This document shows, piece by piece, positions 1 to 7,523 of a DNA stretch of 19,348 nt. The notes below the pieces were generated by a model. The model was not told the DNA's origin. It saw nothing but the letters and a program-made list of their open reading frames with translations, and did not search any database. Numbering within the stretch: position 1 is the stretch's first letter; every line of letters begins with the position of its first letter. The position numbers were made by a program, and so were the translations under genes. The DNA comes from Alphaproteobacteria bacterium (lineage in GTDB: Bacteria > Pseudomonadota > Alphaproteobacteria > Puniceispirillales > UBA1172): positions 1 through 19,348 of the forward strand of contig JALRFL010000202.1 in NCBI GenBank assembly GCA_023259875.1, written 5' to 3'.

Positions 1-189
1 GGCCACATGGTCATGCTCCACGGCTGCACCATCGGCGATGGCAGCCTCATTGGCATTGGGGCCGTGGTCTTGAACGGCGCCAAAATCGGCAAAAACTGCA
101 TCATCGGGGCCAAGGCCTTGATTCCCGAAGGTAAGGAAATCCCCGATACCACAGCAGAAAACTCTGCGGCAAAAACCACCTCGTCATGA
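1..189 (+). CDS. Gamma-carbonic-anhydrase-like hexapeptide-repeat protein, fragment (both ends abnormal)
   Basis: The frame is open from base 1 to a TGA at 187-189, so the 5' part lies outside the window. The first ~49 codons read as left-handed beta-helix hexapeptide repeats (GHMVMLHGCTIGDGSLIGIG, then AVVLNGAKIGKNCIIGAKAL, then IPEGKEIPD). This is typical of the C-terminal half of the gamma-carbonic anhydrase / YrdA / PaaY family, and the His of GHMVMLHGC is a family metal-ligand position. After IPD (about base 148) the expected ending (S-L-V-x-G-x-P-G-K-x-x-R) is missing and is replaced by 13 unrelated residues. Those residues are antisense to queA. The gene therefore appears cut at its 3' end by the same joint that cuts queA. 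The family assignment is firm. Whether any protein is made is unknown. Confidence 0.7.
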   Translation, partial: GHMVMLHGCTIGDGSLIGIGAVVLNGAKIGKNCIIGAKALIPEGKEIPDTTAENSAAKTTSS

Positions 190-488
190 AGACGCAATTT
201 CTTAGCTGGCTTAGCAAAAGCGTGCCATTCGTTGCCGCCTGTTTGCTGATGTAGGGTGATGGAAATCTTAGCTTCCCCACGCTTTCCGTATAATCGTGCC
301 GGAATAACTTTGGTATTATTTACAATGAGTAAATCATCAGAGTTAAGTAATGATGGCAACTCAATCACGCGCCGGTCTTGGCAGATATTTGCGGTCAGAT
401 CAAGCAATTTGGCCTGATGCCGCGGCACAGCCGGACGGTCTGCAATCGCCGAAGGCGGCAGGTCATAATCAAAGTCATCGAGTTTCAT
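1..488 (-). CDS. queA: S-adenosylmethionine:tRNA ribosyltransferase-isomerase, N-terminal part only (truncated)
   Basis: QueA transfers the ribosyl part of SAM to preQ1-modified tRNA in the last steps of queuosine synthesis. The ATG at 488-486 opens MKLDDFDYDLPPSAIADRPA, followed by SDDLLIVNNTKVIPARLYG and WHAFAKPAKKLRLHDEVVFA, the standard QueA N-terminus. Similarity covers about 113 residues (bases 488 to ~148) of a family usually near 350. Beyond that the frame stays open to base 1 but is merely the antisense of the carbonic-anhydrase-like gene (GISLPSGIKALAP...), so the catalytic remainder is absent. The start overlaps the kdsD stop by 4 nt (ATGA), indicating translational coupling and an original kdsD-queA operon. 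The truncation is either a rearrangement or an assembly chimera. Confidence 0.75.
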   Translation of the reverse strand, partial: MKLDDFDYDLPPSAIADRPAVPRHQAKLLDLTANICQDRRVIELPSLLNSDDLLIVNNTKVIPARLYGKRGEAKISITLHQQTGGNEWHAFAKPAKKLRLHDEVVFAAEFSAVVSGISLPSGIKALAPMMQFLPILAPFKTTAPMPMRLPSPMVQPWSMTMW

Positions 489-1423
489 GATGCTGGCTGA
501 AAAATCTGAACAATGCCGCGAACGGTCTGGGCATCATCAAGCACCACAAGGCATTGCACCCGCGCTTCTTGCATTTTGGCTTCGGCATCCGCCATTCTTG
601 TGTCTGGCGTGGTGGTTAACGGGCTAGGCGACATCAATTCTTGCGCGCGCGTATTCGCAAAATCCACATTTTCCCCCAAAGCGCGACGCAAATCCCCATC
701 GCTGATTATGCCTTGCAGATCATCACTAGTGCCCACTAAGGCAATACCAAGCCTGCATTCTGTCATTTTCAGAATTACCGATGGCATCAAATCATCCACA
801 CCAACAAACGGCAGATTCTGGGTCACCATCTGGTCACTGACACGCGCCAAAAGACGCTTACCAAGCGCACCGCCCGGATGCGTTGCTGCAAAATCTTCAA
901 CTTTGAAACCGCGCTTATCCATCAGCGCGATTGCCAAGGCATCCCCCATCACCAATGTGGTCAACCCAGAAGTGGTAGGCGCCAGATTAAGTGGGCACGC
1001 CTCTTTATCAACCGAAATATCCAGCACCACATCAGAATGCCGCGCTAGGGTGGATGTGGTGTTACCAGTAAAGGCAATGCGAGGAATACCAATGCGATCA
1101 AAAGCAGGGATCAAACGAATCAATTCTTCGGTTTCCCCCGAATTAGAAATCAGGATCAGCACATCATCGGCGCGAACTCTGCCCAGATCACCGTGAATAG
1201 CCTCAGCCGGATGCAGAAAAATGCTTGGTGTTCCTGTTGACGCAAGGGTTGAGGAAATCTTTTGCCCAAAGAGACCCGATTTCCCCATGCCGCAAACAAT
1301 CACCTGCCCCTTTGCCGCCAGCATCATTTCCACGGCCTTGATAAAGTTGTCATCAAGATGACTGATCAATCTGTCGATGGCCACTTTATAAGTGTTCGCC
1401 ATTACACGCACGGTTTCAATCAT
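485..1423 (-). CDS. kdsD: Arabinose-5-phosphate isomerase, KpsF/GutQ family
   Basis: This 312-residue enzyme interconverts ribulose 5-phosphate and arabinose 5-phosphate, the first step to KDO for lipopolysaccharide. An N-terminal SIS domain (about residues 35-170) contains VCGMGKSG (43-50), HPAEAIHGDLG (71-81) and SNSGET (93-98). THPGGALGKRLL follows and then two CBS repeats (about 200-255 and 262-312, the first including GIISDGDLRR). Length and order match KdsD exactly. The ATG at 1423 is preceded by a GAGGA Shine-Dalgarno. The stop overlaps the queA start in ATGA. A sugar-specific paralogue (GutQ) is possible, but no sugar operon is nearby. Confidence 0.93.
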   Translation of the reverse strand: MIETVRVMANTYKVAIDRLISHLDDNFIKAVEMMLAAKGQVIVCGMGKSGLFGQKISSTLASTGTPSIFLHPAEAIHGDLGRVRADDVLILISNSGETEELIRLIPAFDRIGIPRIAFTGNTTSTLARHSDVVLDISVDKEACPLNLAPTTSGLTTLVMGDALAIALMDKRGFKVEDFAATHPGGALGKRLLARVSDQMVTQNLPFVGVDDLMPSVILKMTECRLGIALVGTSDDLQGIISDGDLRRALGENVDFANTRAQELMSPSPLTTTPDTRMADAEAKMQEARVQCLVVLDDAQTVRGIVQIFQPAS

Positions 1424-1495
1424 GATCCTAGCTTTTCCTCAAGAGACTAAAAACATACCCCCCATTCATCAGCAAAACAGGAGTGATATCGGGCT

Positions 1496-1523
1496 AATCT
1501 AGTCAGCTTTTGACGAGTTGCAA
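1496..1523 (-). promoter_or_regulatory. Possible sigma70 promoter for kdsD
   Basis: Reading the minus strand, TTGCAA (1523-1518) is followed after 16 nt by TAGATT (1501-1496), a reasonable -35/-10 pair about 70 nt upstream of the kdsD ATG. It lies in the 127-base gap between mobA and kdsD, where no other gene or hairpin was seen. This is a consensus-match inference only. Confidence 0.35.
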
Positions 1524-1550
1524 GCCTTAAACCCATGTTGGCAAAAACTG

Positions 1551-2156
1551 TTAGCGCAAAGACCGCTCTGCTTCGGCTTTGTCTTCGGGGCGATTGATAT
1601 TAAAAAACGGATCAGGGATACCAACAAAATCACAATCCACCACATCATAAGACGCCGTAAAACGGTCTATTTTCCTGATATCATGATTAACAAGCTGGTC
1701 ACGCAAATCAGCCCTAATGGATATCGGCCAAAGCGCAAAAACTGGATGCACTCGCCCTCCTGAACTAGCCCGAACAATATTCTGACCATCAGCGAGTCCC
1801 ATCATCCGCGCCAGCATATCCACGGGAATAAATGGGCTATCCCCGGCTAGGCTTAGCACATACTGGCAAGAGGGATGATGTATTGCCGCCGCGTCCAATC
1901 CAGATAATATCCCTGCTAATGGCCCTAATTGGCCTGTGACACTGTCGGGGATCACGGGCAGATGATAGGGCTTAAATCGGTCAGGATCACCATTAGCGTT
2001 AAGAAAAATATGCTCGCATTGTGGGGTAAGCCTAGCCAAGACATGGCTTAATAAAGGCTGGCCGCCGATTGACATTAACACTTTATCACCGCCGCCCATG
2101 CGTCTTGCCTCACCGCCAGCAAGGATAACAGCAACAACCTCTGGTGAATTGGTCAT
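1551..2156 (-). CDS. mobA: Molybdenum cofactor guanylyltransferase
   Basis: MobA attaches GMP from GTP to molybdopterin to make the (bis-)MGD cofactor of DMSO-reductase-family enzymes such as formate dehydrogenase. The 201-residue protein has the nucleotidyltransferase signature ILAGGEARRMGGGDK (11-25), then GPLAGILSGLDAA, and the metal-binding LAGDSPFIP, ending with NINRPED. These are all in MobA order and the size is normal. The start codon overlaps the fdhD stop by 4 nt (ATGA, 2153-2156), so the two are probably translated together. Pairing with fdhD is good support for MobA rather than another nucleotidyltransferase such as MocA. Confidence 0.92.
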   Translation of the reverse strand: MTNSPEVVAVILAGGEARRMGGGDKVLMSIGGQPLLSHVLARLTPQCEHIFLNANGDPDRFKPYHLPVIPDSVTGQLGPLAGILSGLDAAAIHHPSCQYVLSLAGDSPFIPVDMLARMMGLADGQNIVRASSGGRVHPVFALWPISIRADLRDQLVNHDIRKIDRFTASYDVVDCDFVGIPDPFFNINRPEDKAEAERSLR

Positions 2157-3037
2157 GATGGCCGCCTGCCGCGTTGAGGCGATAAAGGATCATCAGGATC
2201 ATCCCTTGTCGCCGTTTTATCATGGTCATCAATGATGCGTTCCAGCCCTGATAGCGCGGTGAACCGCTTTCCCCTTGCACGGCCAATCAGCGTTAAACCT
2301 GTTTGGCGTGCCATATCCACCCCGGATTGCGTAAATCCAGATCTAGACATCAGAACGGGAATACGCATTTGGACGGTTTTGATCACCATCTCACTGGTTA
2401 GGCGTCCTGTGGTATAGAACAATTTATCATCACCATTGATCCCGTTCATTCGCATCCAGCCAGCAATTTTATCAACCGCGTTATGCCGCCCCACATCTTC
2501 TACATAGGCCAGAATTTCATTATCTTTAGCCAACACACAGCCATGAATAGCTCCAGCCGAGAGATAAAGGCTGGGCATGGTATTAATGGCCTTAATCAGG
2601 GACAGCATAGTGCTGGTGCGTAACAAAGTGTTTTTGTTCAGCGAAATGTTATCTATCTGTTCCATCATATCGCCAAACACCGTGCCTTGGGCACATCCGC
2701 TGGTTTGAATTTTTTTCTGAAGCTTTTCTTCGTAATTGGTGGTGCGTTCAGTGCGAACAACAGCAACGCCCAGCTCCTCATCCACATCAATACCCGTGAT
2801 CACATCATCATCTTTGAGCATATTTTGGTTTCTCAAAAAACCAACCGCCAGATAATCAGGATAATCCCCAAGCGTCATCGCGGTAACAATTTCCTGCCGA
2901 TTCAAATAAATGGTCAGGGGCTTTTCTGTCACCACAGGAATGGTAACGGGCTGATTGTTTTCGTCCCTGCCCTCAACCATACGCAAAAGCGGCGATTTAT
3001 CAGGTGTTGGCAGCAAGGGGTCTATTGGCGTTTTCAT
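2153..3037 (-). CDS. fdhD: Formate dehydrogenase accessory sulfurtransferase FdhD (CxxG variant)
   Basis: FdhD passes sulfur from a cysteine desulfurase to the bis-MGD cofactor and is needed for active formate dehydrogenase. The protein shows EKPLTIYLNRQEIVTAMTLG, AVGFLRNQ, SAGAIHGCVL, VEDVGRHNAVDKIAGW and TTGRLTSEMVIK, all classical FdhD blocks. An open frame extends to 3151, but that would cover the nadK start. The ATG at 3037 (MKTPIDPLL, 294 residues) has AGGA 8 nt upstream and is preferred over ATGs at 3040 and 3043. The cysteine motif reads SGC-A-Q-G-T. The first Cys (C115) is present, but the second Cys of the E. coli CxxC pair is Gly. The divergent neighbour nadK shares the ~100-base intergenic region. 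Confidence 0.92.
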   Translation of the reverse strand: MKTPIDPLLPTPDKSPLLRMVEGRDENNQPVTIPVVTEKPLTIYLNRQEIVTAMTLGDYPDYLAVGFLRNQNMLKDDDVITGIDVDEELGVAVVRTERTTNYEEKLQKKIQTSGCAQGTVFGDMMEQIDNISLNKNTLLRTSTMLSLIKAINTMPSLYLSAGAIHGCVLAKDNEILAYVEDVGRHNAVDKIAGWMRMNGINGDDKLFYTTGRLTSEMVIKTVQMRIPVLMSRSGFTQSGVDMARQTGLTLIGRARGKRFTALSGLERIIDDHDKTATRDDPDDPLSPQRGRRPS

Positions 3038-3139
3038 CATCATATTCCTAAAATGGGGATGACCCCCCCTAAAAACAAGCGCATCATGGCGCAAAGCCGG
3101 GATATATGCTATGGCAGAACAAAATGAGGAGTGCGTGAT

Positions 3140-3901
3140 ATGCGTTTTCACTTTACCGCATCAGACCGGCCGATCGCCAAAACGCGGTGTGAACAACTGA
3201 TAAACCATTATGGTCAACACAAGATCAGCGATTGTGATGTGATCGTTGCCTTGGGTGGTGATGGGCATATGCTAAAGACGCTCAAAGCTTCTGTTGATGA
3301 TGGGAAACCGGTTTATGGCATGAATTGTGGCACGGTGGGCTTTCTGATGAACACCTATCATGAAGATGATCTCTTAGACCGCATGAAAACAGCCGAACAA
3401 ACGGTCATTCACCCCTTATCCATGATCGCCAAGACACTTGACGGCAAAACCCACCATGCCCACGGCATTAATGAGGTTTCTATCTCGCGCGAGACCTCTC
3501 AGGCGATAAAAATCCGCATCGACATAGATGAGGTTACACGAATGCCGGAAATGGTGGGTGATGGGCTGATTATTGCAACACCGGCAGGATCAACCGCCTA
3601 TAATCTTTCTGCCCATGGGCCGATTATTCCCCTTGGCTCAGAGGTTTTGGCCTTAACCCCCGTTAGTGCGTTTCGGCCAAGGCGGTGGCGCGGGGCTATC
3701 TTACCCCAATCCGCAAAAGTTTCTCTGACCATGCTTGAACCTGATTTTCGCTCAGCAAGCGCGGCGGCAGACGGAACCGAAGTCAGGGATATTACCAGCG
3801 TTGAAATTCAGATGGATCACAGCATCAGTTACACTATCCTTAGTGACCCCGGACAGGGTTTGGCCGAACGCGCCATGCAGGAACAGTTCTCCTCAGAATA
3901 A
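3140..3901 (+). CDS. nadK: NAD kinase
   Basis: NadK phosphorylates NAD to NADP with ATP or polyphosphate in the cytosol. The 253-residue protein has the GGDG motif (39-42), GTVGFL, the paired NE of HGINEVSI, and DGLIIATPAGSTAYNLSAHG, the glycine-rich signature. The FRPRRWRGAILP segment is the form seen in alphaproteobacterial NAD kinases. An alternative GTG at 3131 directly abuts the Shine-Dalgarno AATGAGGA (3123-3130), whereas the ATG at 3140 lies 9 nt after it. The ATG is therefore chosen. It converges on the hydrolase gene with 21 bases between stops, and no clear terminator was seen there. Confidence 0.95.
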   Translation: MRFHFTASDRPIAKTRCEQLINHYGQHKISDCDVIVALGGDGHMLKTLKASVDDGKPVYGMNCGTVGFLMNTYHEDDLLDRMKTAEQTVIHPLSMIAKTLDGKTHHAHGINEVSISRETSQAIKIRIDIDEVTRMPEMVGDGLIIATPAGSTAYNLSAHGPIIPLGSEVLALTPVSAFRPRRWRGAILPQSAKVSLTMLEPDFRSASAAADGTEVRDITSVEIQMDHSISYTILSDPGQGLAERAMQEQFSSE

Positions 3902-3922
3902 ATAACCACCAGTTCGGATGAT

Positions 3923-4879
3923 TTATTGCGCTTCGTTGCCGCAATAGCGATCAAGAAATGCCAAACTGCTTTGCCAAAAAGCTTTCCGCACATCTGGCAA
4001 TTCTAGCATCAATTCATGCCGCGCCCCTGAATAAGTCACAACCTCCGCCTGCGGCAATAGCGATAAAGCCCATGTTTGATAATCTGCACTCACCAGCCGC
4101 TCATCACCGCCAATATGGGTAAGAACCGGCACATGGCACTGCCTAAGCCAAGAGGCCTTTGCCGTGGTCTTTACGCATGACCGATAAGCCGCCGCAAGCC
4201 AGCCATAAGTCAGATCATAAGTTTTCAGGTCTTTATTTTCATCCCATAGCCGCGGCATCACCTGATACCCCTCCTCGTCTCTGGTCAGAACATTATCCGC
4301 ATCAAAACGATAGCGGTGGGCGTGATCGGTTTTCCCTGAGATCGGCTTTGTGGCATAGCCTAATCGCATCAAAACCCATAACTTTAATCGGATATACCAT
4401 GGCGGCGTTAATGGCGGTAGCATCATAGGGGCGCTGACAATCATGGCTTTGACCCTCGCACGCAAGCGGTTTGCGGCAAGAAATGCCAAATGACCACCCA
4501 TCGAATGTCCAAACAATATCAACGGACGCTGTGGCGAAACTTTAGCCGCGTCCAAAACCGCGATGAGGGCGTTTAGATGATCATCAAATCCGGGGCTATG
4601 AATGATGCTTCGGTCGTCAAGATAACGGCCACTTAGCCCTTGGGAAGGCCAATCCAGAATGATCGCATCATGGCCAGCCTCAAGCAAAGGCGTGATCATG
4701 ATGGCGTATTTCTCAATAAACTCGGATAAGCCGGGAAGAACCACAAGAACTGGCTTGTTTCTGTTCTTTTGGCTAGAAACATCACCCCAAATCCCATAAC
4801 GAATATCCATGTTGCCGCCATTGATCAGCCCAAGGGAAGCATATGCGATCTGCGGCATCAGGCGTTTAGACAGGGTCAT
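3923..4879 (-). CDS. Alpha/beta hydrolase, lysophospholipase (PldB)-like
   Basis: This is a serine hydrolase of the Hydrolase_4 / monoacylglycerol-lipase type, about 318 residues. Numbered from the ATG at 4879 it shows the oxyanion-side VVLPGLSEF (47-54), the nucleophile elbow GHSMGG with Ser126, a likely acid in GGDERLV (Asp259) and the catalytic His288 in SGARHELMLE. Central residues around 160-180 are lipophilic, which suits a membrane-lipid substrate. No signal peptide was seen. The frame continues upstream to 4951, inside atm1. The chosen start overlaps the atm1 3' end by 14 nt and has no strong Shine-Dalgarno, so 4858 or a coupled start is also possible. As last gene of the suf-atm1 operon its link to Fe-S chemistry is unclear. 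The substrate cannot be told from sequence. Confidence 0.82.
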   Translation of the reverse strand: MTLSKRLMPQIAYASLGLINGGNMDIRYGIWGDVSSQKNRNKPVLVVLPGLSEFIEKYAIMITPLLEAGHDAIILDWPSQGLSGRYLDDRSIIHSPGFDDHLNALIAVLDAAKVSPQRPLILFGHSMGGHLAFLAANRLRARVKAMIVSAPMMLPPLTPPWYIRLKLWVLMRLGYATKPISGKTDHAHRYRFDADNVLTRDEEGYQVMPRLWDENKDLKTYDLTYGWLAAAYRSCVKTTAKASWLRQCHVPVLTHIGGDERLVSADYQTWALSLLPQAEVVTYSGARHELMLELPDVRKAFWQSSLAFLDRYCGNEAQ

Positions 4880-6722
4880 TTGGCGCAATGTTATCTGATG
4901 GATGCGCGTATTCGGCCTGTTCTGACGCCTGCCGAAGCCACATTGCCTCATAGACGCCTTTTTGGGCTAACAAATCCCGATGCGTGCCGCGCTCAACAAT
5001 TTCCCCGGCCACTAAAACCAAAATCTCATCACAAGACACAACCGTTGATAAACGGTGGGCTATGATCAATGTGGTGCGATCAACACTAATCGCGTTGAGT
5101 GACGCTTGGATTTGCTTTTCGGTTCGGCTATCCAAAGCCGAGGTTGCCTCATCAAACAGATAGATGGTTGGGTTTTTCAATATCGCTCTAGCAATAGCCA
5201 CGCGCTGTTTTTCCCCACCAGAAAGTTTAAGACCGCGTTCCCCTACCCGTGTTTGGTATCCTTCGGGAAGCGTTTCAATGAAATCCGCAAGCGATGCTAA
5301 TTGCGCCGCCTTTCTGATATCATCCATCGTCGCGTCTTCTTTGCCATAAGAAATATTGGCCGCGATATCAGTGTTAAAGAGAACCGTATCTTGCGGCACC
5401 ATGGCAATGGCGGAACGCAAGCTTGCCTGTTGAACCTCTTTGATAGATTGCCCATCAATCCGGATATCACCGGCATCAGGGTCATAAAACCGAAACAGCA
5501 ATTTTGAGATGGTTGACTTGCCAGCCCCACTTGGGCCGACTAAAGCCACGCGCTTGCCCGGTTCAACACGAAACGAAACGCCCTTTAGCACAGCCCTTGG
5601 CCCATAAGAGAAAGTCACATTTTCAAAAATAATCTGTCCGCCTTTGACGGTCAGGGGTTTTGCCTCATGAATATCTTTGATATCCGGGTCCTCAGTAAGG
5701 AGTGAGAACATGCGTTCCATATCTGCCAGAGATTGCCTGATCTCACGGTAAATATAGCCAAGGAAATTTAGCGGCAAATAAAGCTGAATCAGATAGGTAT
5801 TCACAACAACAAAACTACCAATAGATAGGTTTCCTGCCTTGATATCATGCCCTGCTAAACCCATCACAATCACAAGCCCGATGGCAATGATCAAACCCTG
5901 CCCAACATTGACCATGGAAAGTGAGGTGCGAGAGACCACTGCGGCGTCTTCATAGCGTTTTAATGCTTTAGAAAACTTATCAGCTTCGATTTCTTCGGCA
6001 TTGAAATATTTAACAGTTTCATAATTTAGCAAGGAATCAACCGCGCGCGTGGCGGCGTGTTCATCAGCTTCGTTCATTCGGCGGCGAAACTTCATTCGCC
6101 ATTCCGTCAGAACAAGGGTATAGGCGGAATACGTAAGAACCGTGATGACCGTGACCAGCGCATAATAAAAGCCAAATAATCCCCATAAAATAGAAGACAC
6201 CAAAATCAACTCAATGATGAGTGGCATGACTTCAAGCAAAGCAAAAGTGAGCAAAAACTCCATGCCTTTTGCGCCGCGCTCAATCGCTCTAGTCAAACCG
6301 CCTGTCTGGCGATCAAGGTGAAATTTCAGGCTAAGCGAATGAAGATGCTGAAACGTTTTAAGAGCCGCGTTATGAACCGCTTTCTGCGCCACCCTGACAA
6401 ACACATATTCACTGCCTTCATCAAAAAACTGCTGGCTGACCCTAGCCAGAGCGTAAGCCCCCAAGAGCCACCACATCACGGAAATATCAAAGCTGAACGC
6501 ATCCACCGACACATGATCCACCACCCAGCCATAAGCCAGAGGCACAATCAGCGTTGCCGCCCTTGCAATCGAAATAAACAATAGCGCCAGCATGGTGCGG
6601 ATAAAAACCTCGCGATTACCGCGAGGAGAGACATAATAAAGCAACTCTTTCAGCGCTTGGGCAATGCCGATACGTGGCGTTAATTGAGCCTTTTGGTCAA
6701 GGCGAACCGCGCGATTCGACAT
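4866..6722 (-). CDS. Atm1/ABCB7-type ABC exporter (fused membrane and ATPase domains)
   Basis: This 618-residue half-transporter has a six-helix membrane domain (about 40-330) and an ATPase domain (about 365-600). The ATPase domain has Walker A GPSGAGKST (396-404), Q-loop Gln444, signature LSGGEKQR (500-507), Walker B TIYLFDEA (519-526) and H-loop His556. Glutathione-site residues known from the Novosphingobium Atm1 structure (R206, R210, N269, Q272, G319) fall here at R209, R213, N272, Q275 and G322, a constant +3 shift. This identifies the Atm1 family rather than a generic lipid or peptide exporter. Such proteins export glutathione persulfide, GSH-metal or Fe-S-related species. The ATG at 6722 has AAGGA 8 nt upstream. 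It sits 26 nt behind sufA, consistent with joint expression with the cluster assembly genes. Confidence 0.93.
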   Translation of the reverse strand: MSNRAVRLDQKAQLTPRIGIAQALKELLYYVSPRGNREVFIRTMLALLFISIARAATLIVPLAYGWVVDHVSVDAFSFDISVMWWLLGAYALARVSQQFFDEGSEYVFVRVAQKAVHNAALKTFQHLHSLSLKFHLDRQTGGLTRAIERGAKGMEFLLTFALLEVMPLIIELILVSSILWGLFGFYYALVTVITVLTYSAYTLVLTEWRMKFRRRMNEADEHAATRAVDSLLNYETVKYFNAEEIEADKFSKALKRYEDAAVVSRTSLSMVNVGQGLIIAIGLVIVMGLAGHDIKAGNLSIGSFVVVNTYLIQLYLPLNFLGYIYREIRQSLADMERMFSLLTEDPDIKDIHEAKPLTVKGGQIIFENVTFSYGPRAVLKGVSFRVEPGKRVALVGPSGAGKSTISKLLFRFYDPDAGDIRIDGQSIKEVQQASLRSAIAMVPQDTVLFNTDIAANISYGKEDATMDDIRKAAQLASLADFIETLPEGYQTRVGERGLKLSGGEKQRVAIARAILKNPTIYLFDEATSALDSRTEKQIQASLNAISVDRTTLIIAHRLSTVVSCDEILVLVAGEIVERGTHRDLLAQKGVYEAMWLRQASEQAEYAHPSDNIAPNDPV

Positions 6723-6748
6723 GCATTTTATCCTTTTTTATGGCGTTA

Positions 6749-7099
6749 CTAGGCGTCGACGGTAAAACTCTCACCGCAACCGCATCGGGCGGTTTCATTC
6801 GGGTTGTTGAAGACAAAGCCAGAGGTGAATTTTTCTTCTTGCCAGTCCATTTCAGAGCCGATTAAAAACATGACTGCCGTTGGATCAATAAACACCGTCA
6901 CGCCTTTATCCGTGATGCTGTCTTCAAAAGGCTTTTTGTCTTTGGCGTATTCGACATGATATTTCATGCCGGAACATCCGGCGGTTTTAATCCCTACCCG
7001 AATGCCTAGCACATCATTATCTGCGCTTTCCATCAGACCGCGGATATGTTCCGCCGCGCGGTCAGAAAGGCTGATAATCGGTTTATCCGAAGCAAACAT
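6749..7099 (-). CDS. sufA: A-type Fe-S carrier protein (SufA/IscA/ErpA family)
   Basis: A-type carriers accept Fe-S clusters from SufBCD and pass them to target proteins. The 116-residue protein keeps all three cluster-ligand cysteines: Cys42 in IKTAGCSGMKY, and Cys106 and Cys108 in CGCGESF near the C-terminus. Blocks GIRVGIKTAGCSG and NPNETARCGCGESF match the family well. Two ATGs are possible. The one at 7105 abuts GAGGGG, while the one at 7099 is 6 nt away and is preferred. It lies 10 nt after sufT in the operon. The suf context favours SufA over IscA, though the families cannot be split with certainty by eye. Confidence 0.92.
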   Translation of the reverse strand: MFASDKPIISLSDRAAEHIRGLMESADNDVLGIRVGIKTAGCSGMKYHVEYAKDKKPFEDSITDKGVTVFIDPTAVMFLIGSEMDWQEEKFTSGFVFNNPNETARCGCGESFTVDA

Positions 7100-7109
7100 C
7101 TTCATCCCC

Positions 7110-7523
7110 TCAAAACATATCTAGGGCCAGTCGGGCGTCGTCACTCATCCGGTCTTTTGTCCAAGGTGGGTCCCAGATCAATTCCACCTCAACCAATCCA
7201 ACCATATCTAACGCCGCGACAGCATCCGCCGCCTGTTGCGGCAAGATACCTGCCACCGGACACCCCGGAGCAGTCAGCGACATCGTGATATAAACATCAC
7301 CATTGTCATTAGGTTTAATATCATAAATCAAACCAAGATCATAGATATTCACCGGAATCTCCGGATCAAATACCGATGATAACGCCGTGATAATATCATC
7401 TGTTGACGGCTTTGCGTTAAGATCGGGATTGCTGTCACCTGCCCTAGCGATATAGCCATCGGTCACAGATTGCCCCAATCCCCCGGGCATAAAATCATGT
7501 AAGGTGAGATGATCATGGCTCAT
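7110..7523 (-). CDS. sufT: SufT-like Fe-S maturation protein (MIP18/DUF59 family)
   Basis: SufT proteins help mature Fe-S proteins and are related to eukaryotic MIP18/CIA2. The 137-residue product has a variable N-terminal extension (1-40), then the DUF59 core: SSVFDPEIPVNIYDLGLIYD, the conserved-Cys block SLTAPGCPVAG, and the C-terminal IWDPPWTKDRMSDDARLAL. The last block (WDPPW...MS..AR..L) is typical of the SUF-operon version. The start overlaps the sufS stop by 4 nt (ATGA, 7520-7523). PaaD-type phenylacetate proteins share the domain, but the operon excludes that role. Confidence 0.92.
   Translation of the reverse strand: MSHDHLTLHDFMPGGLGQSVTDGYIARAGDSNPDLNAKPSTDDIITALSSVFDPEIPVNIYDLGLIYDIKPNDNGDVYITMSLTAPGCPVAGILPQQAADAVAALDMVGLVEVELIWDPPWTKDRMSDDARLALDMF

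Noticed and set aside
513..1196. 227-codon open frame on the + strand over kdsD
   Set aside because: It is the antisense of a firmly identified gene, has low-complexity Ser/Arg content and no recognisable domain or ribosome site.
2687..3127. 146-codon open frame on the + strand over fdhD
   Set aside because: It is an antisense shadow of fdhD with no family features, and it runs into the nadK promoter region.
3038..3151. N-terminal extension of fdhD to 3151 (MKTHITHSSFCSA...)
   Set aside because: It overlaps the nadK start and Shine-Dalgarno, shows no FdhD similarity, and the ATG at 3037 has a well-spaced AGGA.
4880..4951. N-terminal extension of the alpha/beta hydrolase into atm1
   Set aside because: Those codons are the other frame of the atm1 C-terminus and are not hydrolase-like. 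A start at 4879 or 4858 fits the family length better.
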